Positions 24,495 through 33,566 of a DNA stretch of 44,423 nt are shown here, piece after piece. Below the pieces are notes generated by a model, which saw only the letters and a program-made list of their open reading frames with translations, had not been told where the DNA came from and searched no databases. This DNA comes from Pseudomonadota bacterium (GTDB lineage: Bacteria; Pseudomonadota; Gammaproteobacteria; Burkholderiales; Ferrovaceae), in contig JAJZPY010000001.1 in NCBI GenBank assembly GCA_021811005.1, positions 1 to 44,423 on the forward strand. The letters run 5' to 3'. Position numbers and translations under genes: made by a program. Position 1 is the first letter of the stretch, and each line of letters opens with the position of its first letter.

Positions 24495-25820
24495 ATGGAC
24501 GACTTTTGGAGCAGCACGCTCAGGCAGATCCGCTCGGAGATTCCCGAACAGCAGTTCACTACCTGGATCAAACCGCTGCAAGCGGAAATCCGCGATGACG
24601 GCGTTGTGCTCACGGCACCCAACCGTTTCATCCTGCAGTGGGTGCGCGACCGCTTCCTGCGGCAAATCGAGGAAAGGGCCAAACAAAACGGCATAGCCAG
24701 CATCCGGCTGACCCAGCGGGCCGAGCCACAGCAAAACCTTGTCGAAAAACTGGCTGATGCCCTTCCCGGCCCCGAAGAATCCAGGATTTCCCCCCTGGAG
24801 AAGCACCGCCTCAACCCCAACTTCACATTTTCCACGTTCATCGCCGGTAAAGCCAACCAGCTGGCACGCGCCGCCGCGCTGCAGGTGGCCGAGAACCCCG
24901 GTGCCGCCTATAACCCGCTGTTTGTGTACGGCGGCGTCGGTTTGGGGAAAACCCACCTCATCCAGGCCATTGGAAACCAGATCCTGGAAAGGCAACCGAA
25001 CGCCAAGGTCCGGTACGTGCACGCCGAAAAATACGTTTCTGACGTGGTGCGCGCCTATCAGCACAAGTCGTTCGACAGTTTCAAGCGCTACTACCACTCG
25101 CTCGACCTCCTGATGATCGACGACATCCAGTTTTTTGGGGGAAAGGCCAGAACACAGGAAGAGTTTTTCTTTGCGTTCAATGCGCTGGTCGAGTCACACC
25201 GCCAGGTCATCATCACATGCGACAGCTTTCCCAAAGAGATTGCCGGCATGGAAGAGCGCCTGATATCGCGGTTTGGCTGGGGCCTGACCGTGGCCATCGA
25301 ACCCCCGGAACTCGAAATGCGGGTGGCGATCCTCATCAACAAGGCACGGCTGGAAGGATTGTCGCTGGACGAAGACGTGGCTTTTTTCATCGCCAAGCAC
25401 ATCCGTTCCAACGTGCGCGAACTGGAAGGCGCGCTCAAGCGCGTTCAGGCCTATTCCCGCTTCAAGGGCGATGCCATCTCCCTGCAGTCCACGCGGGAAG
25501 CCCTCAAGGACCTTCTGGCCTTGCAACACCGCCAGATTTCGATTGAAAACATCCAGAAAACAGTGGCCGACTACTACAAAATCAAGGTCGGGGACATGTT
25601 TTCCAAAAAACGCACCCGCGCCCTGGCAAGACCTCGGCAAATGGCCATGGCCCTGGCCAAGGACATCACCAACCTGAGCCTTCCGGACATTGGAGAGGCT
25701 TTTGGTGGTCGCGACCACACCACGGTTCTGCATGCCTGCAGGAAAATGCAGGAACTGTGCGAAACGGACAATACGATTCAACGCGACTTTCTCGCGCTCC
25801 AGCAGATTCTGAACGGTTGA
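24495..25820 (+). CDS. dnaA: Chromosomal replication initiator protein DnaA
   Basis: DnaA binds DnaA boxes, unwinds the origin and loads DnaB. The 441-residue protein has domain I (MDDFWSSTLRQIRSEIPEQQ; WIKPL), a short domain II, the AAA+ domain with Walker A GGVGLGKT (146-153) and Walker B LLMIDDIQFF, and domain IV with the signature FGGRDHTTVLHACRKM. It is slightly short because domain II is compact. There is no Shine-Dalgarno sequence: the bases before the ATG are almost all A/T and a TATAAT overlaps the start codon. Confidence 0.97.
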   Translation: MDDFWSSTLRQIRSEIPEQQFTTWIKPLQAEIRDDGVVLTAPNRFILQWVRDRFLRQIEERAKQNGIASIRLTQRAEPQQNLVEKLADALPGPEESRISPLEKHRLNPNFTFSTFIAGKANQLARAAALQVAENPGAAYNPLFVYGGVGLGKTHLIQAIGNQILERQPNAKVRYVHAEKYVSDVVRAYQHKSFDSFKRYYHSLDLLMIDDIQFFGGKARTQEEFFFAFNALVESHRQVIITCDSFPKEIAGMEERLISRFGWGLTVAIEPPELEMRVAILINKARLEGLSLDEDVAFFIAKHIRSNVRELEGALKRVQAYSRFKGDAISLQSTREALKDLLALQHRQISIENIQKTVADYYKIKVGDMFSKKRTRALARPRQMAMALAKDITNLSLPDIGEAFGGRDHTTVLHACRKMQELCETDNTIQRDFLALQQILNG

Positions 25821-26030
25821 TAACCCTGGAGATATCTCCGGGAAAACATGGGGAACAAATGTGGATAAGACGATTCTTTTGTCAAAATTGGAAGATACCC
25901 ACAATTCATCCAGTTATAATTCAACAGTTACCCAAAGCTTTATCCTGTTCGTAGCGCAATGTTTTCATGAAGTTTTTTAAACTTCTCACGTCTTGGGAAC
26001 GTTTCCTATTATCTATTATCAGGGATATCC
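25821..26030. other. dnaA-dnaN gap: palindrome, perfect DnaA box, AT-rich stretches
   Basis: The gap starts with a perfect 12-bp palindrome GGAGATATCTCC (25828-25839) flanked by CCC and GGG, eight bases after the dnaA stop. It has no T-run, so it is a weak terminator candidate. A perfect DnaA box TGTGGATAA (minus orientation) is at 25860-25868, and a TATAAT at 25915-25920 may be a dnaN -10 element without a well-placed -35. The remainder is AT-rich. It may be part of a split origin or only a regulatory gap. Confidence 0.5.
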
Positions 26031-27140
26031 ATGATCATTCTTAAAACACGGCGCGAGCGTTTGCTGGAACCTTTGCAGGCGGTGATCGGCATCGTCGAAC
26101 GGCGGCATACGCTTCCCATTCTTTCCAACGTGCTCATCGAGTCCTCCGGACACGAGTTGTCGCTCACCGCAACCGACCTGGAAGTGCAAATCCGGACCAC
26201 AGCCCAGATCGATGAAGGGGCCGAAAAGCAATCCGTCACGATTTCCGCACGCAAGCTGTACGACATTCTTCGCAGCTTGCCCGGCGAGGCCTCCGTCGCC
26301 CTGGAATCCAAAGACAGCAAATTGACCGTAAAAGCCGGAAAAAGCCGCTTCAGCCTCCAGACCCTGGCGGGGCAGGATTTTCCGACGGTGGCCGCAACAG
26401 ATGACGCCGGCATCGAACTCACGTTGCCCCAAAAAACCCTCAAGGCCTTGCTGGAACGCGTGCAGTACGCCATGGCGCAACAGGACGTGCGTTACTACCT
26501 GAACGGCACCCTGTTCAAGGTGAGCGGGAGCGAGCTTACGCTGGTGGCGACAGACGGCCACCGACTGAGTTACACGGCGGAAAAACTATCCCGGGAATAT
26601 GGCCATGCAGAAGTGATCCTGCCGCGCAAATCCGTTTCGGAGCTCATCAAACTTCTCGCGGCTTCGGATGACCCGGTCAAGGTCACGCTGCGCGCCAACC
26701 AGGCCCAATTCGTGTTTGGCTCCATCGACCTGCTATCCAAAGTCATTGACGGCAAGTTTCCTGACTACACGCGGGTTATCCCCACAGCCTACTCCAAGCA
26801 TTTGGACCTGCAGCGGCTTGACCTGTTGCAGGCGCTGCAGCGCGCGGCCATTCTTTCCAACGACAAGATACGCGGCGTTCGCCTTCTCCTTTCCAAGAAC
26901 AATCTGGCCGTGGTTTGTACCAACAACGAGCAGGAAGAAGCGCAGGAAGACCTGGACGTCACGTACGGACAGGAGGCCATCGACATCGGGTTCAATCTCA
27001 CCTACCTGATGGATGTCCTTAACCACCTGACATCGGACACCATCCAGTGTTCGTTTGGCGATGCCAATAGCAGCGTGCTGATCACGGTTCCCGGTTCCGA
27101 AGACCGGTTCAAGTACGTGGTCATGCCCATGCGCATTTGA
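26031..27140 (+). CDS. dnaN: DNA polymerase III beta subunit (sliding clamp)
   Basis: Ring-shaped processivity clamp for DNA polymerase III. The 369-residue protein has three clamp repeats and ends with the conserved VMPMRI that forms part of the clamp cleft. Length is near that of E. coli (366). AGGGAT lies at good spacing before the ATG. It follows dnaA by 210 bp and precedes gyrB by 43 bp. Confidence 0.97.
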   Translation: MIILKTRRERLLEPLQAVIGIVERRHTLPILSNVLIESSGHELSLTATDLEVQIRTTAQIDEGAEKQSVTISARKLYDILRSLPGEASVALESKDSKLTVKAGKSRFSLQTLAGQDFPTVAATDDAGIELTLPQKTLKALLERVQYAMAQQDVRYYLNGTLFKVSGSELTLVATDGHRLSYTAEKLSREYGHAEVILPRKSVSELIKLLAASDDPVKVTLRANQAQFVFGSIDLLSKVIDGKFPDYTRVIPTAYSKHLDLQRLDLLQALQRAAILSNDKIRGVRLLLSKNNLAVVCTNNEQEEAQEDLDVTYGQEAIDIGFNLTYLMDVLNHLTSDTIQCSFGDANSSVLITVPGSEDRFKYVVMPMRI

Positions 27141-27183
27141 AGACCCAACGAACCCGCAGATTCACTATCAGGAAATACGACGC

Positions 27184-29586
27184 GTGGAACAATCCGGAAC
27201 GACGACAGAAAACAGCTACACATCCGAAAGCATCAAGGTCCTCAAGGGGCTGGAAGCCGTGCGAAAACGGCCGGGCATGTACATTGGGGACACCAATGAC
27301 GGGACTGGCCTGCATCACATGGTTTTTGAAGTGGTGGACAACGCAATCGATGAAGCGTTGGCGGGTTATTGCGACGAAATCAACGTCATCATTCACCTGG
27401 ACAATTCCATAACGGTCACCGACAACGGCCGCGGCATTCCCACGGACATTCATCCGGAGGAAGGCCGTTCAGCGGCGGAAGTCATCATGACCGTGCTGCA
27501 TGCGGGCGGAAAGTTCGACGGCAACAGCTACAAGATTTCCGGCGGTCTGCATGGCGTCGGGGTTTCCGTGGTCAACGCCCTCTCGTCCTGGCTCAAGCTG
27601 ACGATTCGCCGGGACGGAAAGGTTCATCAAATGGAATTTCGCAATGGCGATGCGGCGGCTCCCCTGGCCGTGGCCGGGGATACCGACCGGCGGGGCACGG
27701 AAGTCCATTTCATGCCGAGCACGGAAACTTTCGGAACCATCGAATTCCACTACGACATTCTGGCCAAACGCCTGCGCGAACTTTCGTTTCTGAACAACGG
27801 GGTCAAAATTGTCCTGATGGATCAGCGCACGGGCACCGAGGAAAATTTTTCTTTTGCCGGCGGCGTGCGCGGTTTCGTCGAATATCTCAATCGCAATAAA
27901 TCGGTGCTGCATCCCACGGTATTCCATGCCATCGGGGAACGCGACGGGATTGGCGTGGAAGTGGCCATGCAGTGGAACGATTCCTACCAGGAGTCGGTGC
28001 TTTGCTTTACCAACAACATCCCGCAACGCGACGGGGGAACCCATCTGACCGCTTTGCGCGCCGCCATGACGCGCACCCTGAACCAGTATATCGAAGGAAA
28101 CGAACAGGCCAAGAAGGCCAAGGTGGAAACCACCGGTGACGACATGCGGGAAGGGTTGATGTGCGTGCTTTCAGTGAAAGTCCCCGATCCCAAGTTCTCT
28201 TCGCAAACCAAGGAAAAGCTCGTCTCCTCCGAAGTGCGCCCGGTGGTGGACGATGTCGTGGCTGAAAAGCTCGCCGAGTTTCTCCTGGAAAAACCCAACG
28301 AAGCCAAGATCATCGTCGGAAAAATCATTGAAGCGGCACGGGCCCGGGAAGCGGCGCGCAAGGCACGCGAAATGACGCGACGCAAGGGCGCGCTGGACGG
28401 GTTGGGGCTGCCGGGAAAACTGGCCGATTGCCAGGAAAAGGACCCTGCCCAGTGCGAGCTCTACCTGGTGGAAGGAGACTCCGCAGGAGGTTCTGCCAAG
28501 CAGGGGCGCGACCGGAAATTCCAGGCCGTGCTGCCGCTCAAGGGAAAAATCCTGAACGTGGAACGGGCCCGTTTCGACAAGCTGGTTTCTTCCCAGGAAA
28601 TTGCCACGCTGATCACGGCGTTGGGAACTGGCATCGGCAAGGACGAGTACGAACCAGAAAAAGTTCGTTACCACCGCATCATCATCATGACGGACGCGGA
28701 TGTGGACGGTTCGCACATTCGCACTTTGTTGCTCACTTTCTTCTACCGGCAGATGCCCGAACTGGTGGAACGCGGCCACATCTACATTGCCCAGCCGCCG
28801 CTCTACAAGGTCAAGCACGGCAAGAGCGAACAGTACCTCAAGGACGATTTCGAGCTGGACCAGTACCTGCTTTCCCAGGCATTGGCCGGTGCCGAGCTGC
28901 AATGTGGTGAAACCACCGTCAGCGGGCCGGCCCTGGAAAGCATCGCGCGGGAGTACCTGCTGGCTGAAGCGGTCATTCGGCGGATTGGACGCGTCATTGA
29001 ACCGCTCGTGCTGCATGCCTTGCTGCAATCTCCCATCGAGGATCTTGAACAACAGCACCATGCGGAGAATGCAGCCGCCCAACTCCAGAAAATGATGGGC
29101 GATGCCCAGGTGCAAATTGCGGCCCAGCCGGATGAGCGTCGTGGCGGTTATCGTCTCGTCATTACCCGGACATCCCACGGCAATGCCTATGCCAGCGTGC
29201 TGGACGGTGATTTTCTGGCCACGGGAGATTATGCCCAGATCCGGAAAGCGGCAGGCATGCTGGAAGGGCTGGCCTGGCAAGATGCCGTGGCGGTGCGCGG
29301 CGAACGCAAGACCGCGGTGAGCCGCTTTCAGGAAGCGCTTGAATGGCTCCTCGATGATGTTCGAAAAAACCTGGGTATCCAGCGTTACAAAGGCCTGGGT
29401 GAAATGAATCCGGAACAGCTGTGGGACACCACCATGAACCCGGATACGCGGCGGTTGCTCAAGGTTCAGATCGAAGACGCCATCCGGTCTGACGAAATTT
29501 TCACCACGTTGATGGGCGACGAAGTGGAACCCCGGCGCCATTTCATCGAAACCAACGCCCTGGGCGTCACCAACCTCGATGTCTGA
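27184..29586 (+). CDS. gyrB: DNA gyrase subunit B
   Basis: ATPase subunit of gyrase, which introduces negative supercoils. The 800-residue length includes the extra C-terminal-half insert typical of Gram-negative GyrB. Motifs seen are the GHKL site (EVVDNAIDEALAG; GRGIPTDIHPEEG; GGLHGVGVSVVNALS) and the TOPRIM domain (LVEGDSAGGSAKQGRDR; TDADVDGSHIRTLLLTFF). The start is GTG at 27184 with AGGAA upstream, giving MEQSGTTTENSYTSESIKVL. The C-terminal end (RRHFIETNALGVTNLDV) is standard. Confidence 0.97.
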   Translation: MEQSGTTTENSYTSESIKVLKGLEAVRKRPGMYIGDTNDGTGLHHMVFEVVDNAIDEALAGYCDEINVIIHLDNSITVTDNGRGIPTDIHPEEGRSAAEVIMTVLHAGGKFDGNSYKISGGLHGVGVSVVNALSSWLKLTIRRDGKVHQMEFRNGDAAAPLAVAGDTDRRGTEVHFMPSTETFGTIEFHYDILAKRLRELSFLNNGVKIVLMDQRTGTEENFSFAGGVRGFVEYLNRNKSVLHPTVFHAIGERDGIGVEVAMQWNDSYQESVLCFTNNIPQRDGGTHLTALRAAMTRTLNQYIEGNEQAKKAKVETTGDDMREGLMCVLSVKVPDPKFSSQTKEKLVSSEVRPVVDDVVAEKLAEFLLEKPNEAKIIVGKIIEAARAREAARKAREMTRRKGALDGLGLPGKLADCQEKDPAQCELYLVEGDSAGGSAKQGRDRKFQAVLPLKGKILNVERARFDKLVSSQEIATLITALGTGIGKDEYEPEKVRYHRIIIMTDADVDGSHIRTLLLTFFYRQMPELVERGHIYIAQPPLYKVKHGKSEQYLKDDFELDQYLLSQALAGAELQCGETTVSGPALESIAREYLLAEAVIRRIGRVIEPLVLHALLQSPIEDLEQQHHAENAAAQLQKMMGDAQVQIAAQPDERRGGYRLVITRTSHGNAYASVLDGDFLATGDYAQIRKAAGMLEGLAWQDAVAVRGERKTAVSRFQEALEWLLDDVRKNLGIQRYKGLGEMNPEQLWDTTMNPDTRRLLKVQIEDAIRSDEIFTTLMGDEVEPRRHFIETNALGVTNLDV

Positions 29587-29623
29587 AGCCGCAGGATCCC
29601 CTTCGGGGAAGTGACGCCACAGC

Positions 29624-30463
29624 GTGCTGTCCATCGTCATTCCGACCTGGAACAACCTTGCGCTGCTCAAGCTGTGCGTGGCGAGCCTGCGCCGCCACAC
29701 CGCCCTGCCCTTCGAAATTGCGCTGCATGTGAACGATGGCAGCGACGGGACCCTGGACTGGGTGCGATCGGAAGGCATTCTGCACACCCATTCGCCGCAG
29801 AATATCGGCATCTGCCACGCGGTCAACCAGGCAGCCGCCTTGTCGGCGCAACCCTACGTGGTTTATCTCAATGACGACATGGTGTGTTGCCCCGGATGGG
29901 ACACGGCGCTCATGGATCGCATCCGCGCTCTGGGCACCGACGCCTTCATGCTGTCGGGAACCATGATCGAGCCAAGGGAAAGCGGAAACCCCTGCGTGAT
30001 TGTGCGCGATTACGGCAGCGGCCCGGAAGACTTCCGGGAGGACGCCTTGCTGCGCGAACTTTCATCGTTGCAAAAGGCGGACTGGTACGGAGCCACCTGG
30101 CCCCCCACCGTGGTTCATCGGAGCTGGTGGGACAAGGTGGGCGGCTATAGCCCCGAGTTTTCTCCGGGGATCAGCAGCGACAACGATTTTTCCATGAAGA
30201 TGTGGATGGCGGGTTGCCGGATTTTTCTGGGAGTGGGCGCCTCGCGCGTCTATCATTTCATGTCCCGTTCCACCGGAAAAGTGGTGCGCAACGATGGCCG
30301 GAAACAGTTTCTTGAAAAGTGGGGGATGACCCAGTCGACGTTCGACCGACACTATCTGCGCCGCGGGCAGCCTGCTCTCCGTGCGGTACTGGGCGACCCC
30401 GAACCTACCCTGCGTTACTTTTGGGACCGCCTGCGAGGGCGGCTTAAACGCCTGGTGAGCTGA
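29624..30463 (+). CDS. Family 2 glycosyltransferase
   Basis: A 279-residue GT-A fold glycosyltransferase of family GT2. It begins LSIVIPTWNNLALLKLCVASL, the usual first strand and helix. The nucleotide-sugar/metal motif is the acidic LNDDM at about 85-89. The acceptor-side pattern is SDNDFSMKMWMAGCRIFLG, followed by a His in SRVYHF. There is no membrane segment. The donor and acceptor cannot be predicted; LPS or other surface glycan synthesis is likely. The start is GTG with a GGGGAA about 12 bases upstream. It lies alone between gyrB and convergent topA, and its TGA directly abuts the topA stop. Confidence 0.85.
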   Translation: MLSIVIPTWNNLALLKLCVASLRRHTALPFEIALHVNDGSDGTLDWVRSEGILHTHSPQNIGICHAVNQAAALSAQPYVVYLNDDMVCCPGWDTALMDRIRALGTDAFMLSGTMIEPRESGNPCVIVRDYGSGPEDFREDALLRELSSLQKADWYGATWPPTVVHRSWWDKVGGYSPEFSPGISSDNDFSMKMWMAGCRIFLGVGASRVYHFMSRSTGKVVRNDGRKQFLEKWGMTQSTFDRHYLRRGQPALRAVLGDPEPTLRYFWDRLRGRLKRLVS

Positions 30464-33058
30464 TCAGGCTTTTGCCTTCGTCGTTTTCTTCTTGGCGGCA
30501 GGTTTCTTTTTTGCCGTTGCCGATTTGGCTGCAGTCGATCCGGCCGCCTTTTTGCGAGGGGCGGCCGAAGTCTTTTTGGAGGACGATTTCTTGGCAGGCG
30601 TCGGGGGGCTCTTCAGGGCTTTGGTGGCCAGGAGTTCCAACGCTTCTTCCAGGGTGAATGTCTCGAGATCAGCTCCGGTGGGCAACGTGGCATTCACTTT
30701 GCCATGCTTGACGTAGGGTCCGTAGCGGCCACTGTACAGTCCCACCGGCTGCTGGTCGTCCGGATGGGCGCCCAGCGTGCGCAAGGCGCCCCGCCCTGCA
30801 CTTTTCGGTTCCGCCAGGATTTGGACCGCCCGCTCGAGCGTGATGTCGAAAATGTTGTCGGCCTTGGGAATCGAGCGGAAACCGCCATCGTGCTGGATGT
30901 ACGGGCCAAAGCGCCCGATGTTGACGGTGACTTTTTTGCCGTTGGCAGGATGAGGGCCCAGGTCCCGGGGCAGGGACAGCAGCTTGAATGCGATTTCCGG
31001 CGTGACTTGGTCCGGCATCAGGTTCTTGGGTAACGAAACGCGTTTCGGTTTTTTTCCTTCCGGAGCGCTATCCCCCAGCTGCAGGTAGGGGCCATAGGGG
31101 CCATTCAGAAGCAACATCGACAGACCCGTGTCAGGCGCCGTGCCAATCACCTGGGGTTCGGCCGAACCGCTGCCGCCATCGAGATTCCGCGTGAAATCGC
31201 ACTCCGGATAGCCGCTGCATCCCACGAACTTGCCGCGCCGTCCCAACCGCACGGTGAGCGGCTTGCCGCATTTGGGACAAACTTCGTCGAGCGTTTCCTG
31301 GGTGACTTCGGCGCGCGAAACGGCCGATTTCTCTTCCACCTGGTTGGAAAAATCTTTCCAGAACTGGTCAAGAACCGGAATCCATTCCAGCTTTCCTTCG
31401 GAAATCAGATCCAGCTGGTCTTCAAGGCGGGCCGTGAAATCATAGTCAACATAGCGGGTAAAATGCTCCGTGAGAAACTTGTTGACGACTTCACCCACAT
31501 CGGTCGGCTTGAAGCGTTTTTTGTCGAGAATCACATACTCGCGATGGGTCAGGGTGCTGATGATGCTGGCGTAAGTGGAAGGCCGGCCAATGCCGAACTC
31601 CTCCAGGGCCTTGACCAGGCTGGCTTCGGAATAACGGGGGGGCGGCTGGGTAAAGTGCTGTTCGCCCCAAAGACGGTCGACAGGAAGGACGTCCCCTTCG
31701 GACAGCAGGGGCAGCCGGGCTTCATCATCGGATTCGCCACTGCCCTGCTTTTCGGCAATGTCGTCCTCATCTTCCCGGTAAACCGCAATGAATCCCGGAA
31801 AGACCAGCGTCTGGCCATTGGCCCGAAACAGCGTGCCGGAGTCGCCCATCGCAATGTCGACCGCGACCGTGTCGAACAAGGCCTGGGTCATTTGCGAGGC
31901 CACGGTGCGCTTCCAGATCATTTCGTACAGCCTGAACTGGTCAGCGGTGAGATGCCCCCGAAGGTTGGCGGGTGTTCGCGCAATGGACGTGGGACGGATC
32001 GCCTCGTGCGCTTCCTGCGCGTTTTTTGACTTGTTGGCGTAGAACACCGGGTTCTTGGGAAGATATTCGCTGTCGAAATGTTCCCGGATGTGTTTCCTGA
32101 TGTCCTGCAACGCCTCCTGCGACAGATTGACGGAGTCGGTTCGCATGTACGAAATCAGGCCCACGGCGCCGCCCCCGATGTCGATCCCTTCGTACAGCTG
32201 CTGGGCGACTTTCATGGTGCGATCGGTCGTGAAACCCAGCTTGCGGACGGATTCCTGCTGCAGGGTGGACGTGGTGAAAGGGGCTGCCGCATGGCGTTGA
32301 CGGCGCTTTTTTTCCACCTTCAAGACTTTTGCCGGCTTTCCCGCCAGCGCATTCAGGATTTCTGCCTGGCGGGCTTCGGTGCCCACGCTCAGCTGCTGGA
32401 GTTTCTCCCCGGCGAACTGGATGAGCCGGGCGGAAAAACTCTGGCTGTCCTTGTGACTGTCCAGATGGAGCGTCCAGTATTCGTCGCTTTTAAAGGCGGC
32501 GATCTGGTTTTCTCGTTCCACGATGAGCCGCAGTGCCGGGCTCTGGACGCGGCCGGCAGAAAGTCCGCGGCGAATTTTCTTCCACAGCAGGGGCGAGAGA
32601 TTGAAGCCGACCAGGTAATCCAGCGCACGCCGCGCCTGCTGGGCGTTGACGAGCGGCATGGAAATGTCACGCGGGTGCGCAACCGCTTCCTGTACCGCCT
32701 GCTGGGTGATTTCGTAGAAGGCGACTCGCTGCAGTGACTTGTTTTTAAGGAGTTTTTTTGCTGAAAGAATTTCGCTCAAATGCCACGCAATGGCTTCGCC
32801 TTCGCGATCCGGGTCAGTGGCCAGGTAGATGTGATCCACCTGTTTGACGGCCTTGGCAATGGCATCCACGTGCTTTTCATTGCGCTCCACCAGTTGGTAC
32901 TTCATCGCAAAATGGTTGGCCGTGTCCACCGCTCCGGACTTGGGAACCAGGTCGCGCACGTGACCATAGGAGGCCAGGATTTCGAATCCCGGGCCGAGGT
33001 ATTTTTTCAGAGTTTTCGCCTTGGATGGCGACTCTACGATGAGGAGGCTTTTGGACAC
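30464..33058 (-). CDS. topA: DNA topoisomerase I
   Basis: Type IA topoisomerase that relaxes negative supercoils. The 864-residue protein has the TOPRIM domain (LLIVESPSKAKTLKKYLG; ATDPDREGEAIAWHL) and the catalytic Tyr304 in LISYMRTDS. One four-cysteine zinc finger (CPKCGKPL...GCSGYPEC) is followed by C-terminal repeats with GPYGPYLQLG, RFGPYIQHDGG and RYGPYVKHG. The last 45 residues are a Lys/Ala-rich, disordered DNA-binding tail. It is the last gene of dprA-smg-topA and follows smg by 9 bp. Confidence 0.96.
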   Translation of the reverse strand: MSKSLLIVESPSKAKTLKKYLGPGFEILASYGHVRDLVPKSGAVDTANHFAMKYQLVERNEKHVDAIAKAVKQVDHIYLATDPDREGEAIAWHLSEILSAKKLLKNKSLQRVAFYEITQQAVQEAVAHPRDISMPLVNAQQARRALDYLVGFNLSPLLWKKIRRGLSAGRVQSPALRLIVERENQIAAFKSDEYWTLHLDSHKDSQSFSARLIQFAGEKLQQLSVGTEARQAEILNALAGKPAKVLKVEKKRRQRHAAAPFTTSTLQQESVRKLGFTTDRTMKVAQQLYEGIDIGGGAVGLISYMRTDSVNLSQEALQDIRKHIREHFDSEYLPKNPVFYANKSKNAQEAHEAIRPTSIARTPANLRGHLTADQFRLYEMIWKRTVASQMTQALFDTVAVDIAMGDSGTLFRANGQTLVFPGFIAVYREDEDDIAEKQGSGESDDEARLPLLSEGDVLPVDRLWGEQHFTQPPPRYSEASLVKALEEFGIGRPSTYASIISTLTHREYVILDKKRFKPTDVGEVVNKFLTEHFTRYVDYDFTARLEDQLDLISEGKLEWIPVLDQFWKDFSNQVEEKSAVSRAEVTQETLDEVCPKCGKPLTVRLGRRGKFVGCSGYPECDFTRNLDGGSGSAEPQVIGTAPDTGLSMLLLNGPYGPYLQLGDSAPEGKKPKRVSLPKNLMPDQVTPEIAFKLLSLPRDLGPHPANGKKVTVNIGRFGPYIQHDGGFRSIPKADNIFDITLERAVQILAEPKSAGRGALRTLGAHPDDQQPVGLYSGRYGPYVKHGKVNATLPTGADLETFTLEEALELLATKALKSPPTPAKKSSSKKTSAAPRKKAAGSTAAKSATAKKKPAAKKKTTKAKA

Positions 33059-33067
33059 GGGATAAAA

Positions 33068-33523
33068 CTATTGCAGGATCCAGTCCTGGTAATGAATGAG
33101 CTCTTCCACCAGCAATGCTTCAAGGGAATAACCCTGGCGCCAGAGCACCATCAGCACGATCAGCTTGAGGCGATCCAGATCCACTTCGGGTTCGTCCAGG
33201 GTCATGATCCCGGAAAGAATCAGTTCGCGTTGCGCAGCTGAAAGGATCTGGTTGTTTTCCAGAAACGCGATGAATCCCCAGCCGGCTGCTCCGATGCGTT
33301 CAAATTCCGAAGGTTCGAGACAACGCTGGCAAACGGGGTGAGACAGGTCGGTATCGCGTTCCGCGGGAGAAAGGGGGCTGATGTTTTCCAGCCATGCCAG
33401 GGTTTCTTCAACTTCGTCTTCCCTGAAACCTGCGGCGAAGAGGCGGTTCTGAAGCACGGAATGGGTCGGGTAAATGCCGCTGGCGAAAAAATTTTCGTAA
33501 ACGAAAATGAGAATGTCGACCAT
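33068..33523 (-). CDS. smg: Smg family protein (DUF494)
   Basis: A 151-residue protein of the Smg/DUF494 family, found between dprA and topA in many Gammaproteobacteria and Betaproteobacteria. The start MVDILIFVYENFF and the end LLVEELIHYQDWILQ are characteristic. Its function is not established; genomic linkage suggests DNA metabolism. It is predicted soluble and mostly helical. An AGAGGAA ribosome binding site lies eight bases before the ATG. Confidence 0.92.
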   Translation of the reverse strand: MVDILIFVYENFFASGIYPTHSVLQNRLFAAGFREDEVEETLAWLENISPLSPAERDTDLSHPVCQRCLEPSEFERIGAAGWGFIAFLENNQILSAAQRELILSGIMTLDEPEVDLDRLKLIVLMVLWRQGYSLEALLVEELIHYQDWILQ

Positions 33524-33566
33524 CGAAACCGTTCCTCTCGAGTCAATCCGTTCAGGCCGAGCGTGG

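Noticed and set aside
26770..26782. DnaA-box-like TTATCCCCACA inside dnaN
   Set aside because: Two extra bases disrupt the 9-mer consensus, and it lies in codons of a conserved gene.
29587..29623. Terminator after gyrB (CCCC-TTC-GGGG stem)
   Set aside because: The stem is short, the loop only three bases, and no T-run follows; it also overlaps the likely ribosome binding site of the GT2 gene.
28171..29826. Minus-strand open frame of 551 codons opposite gyrB
   Set aside because: Antisense to conserved GyrB; no independent evidence for coding.
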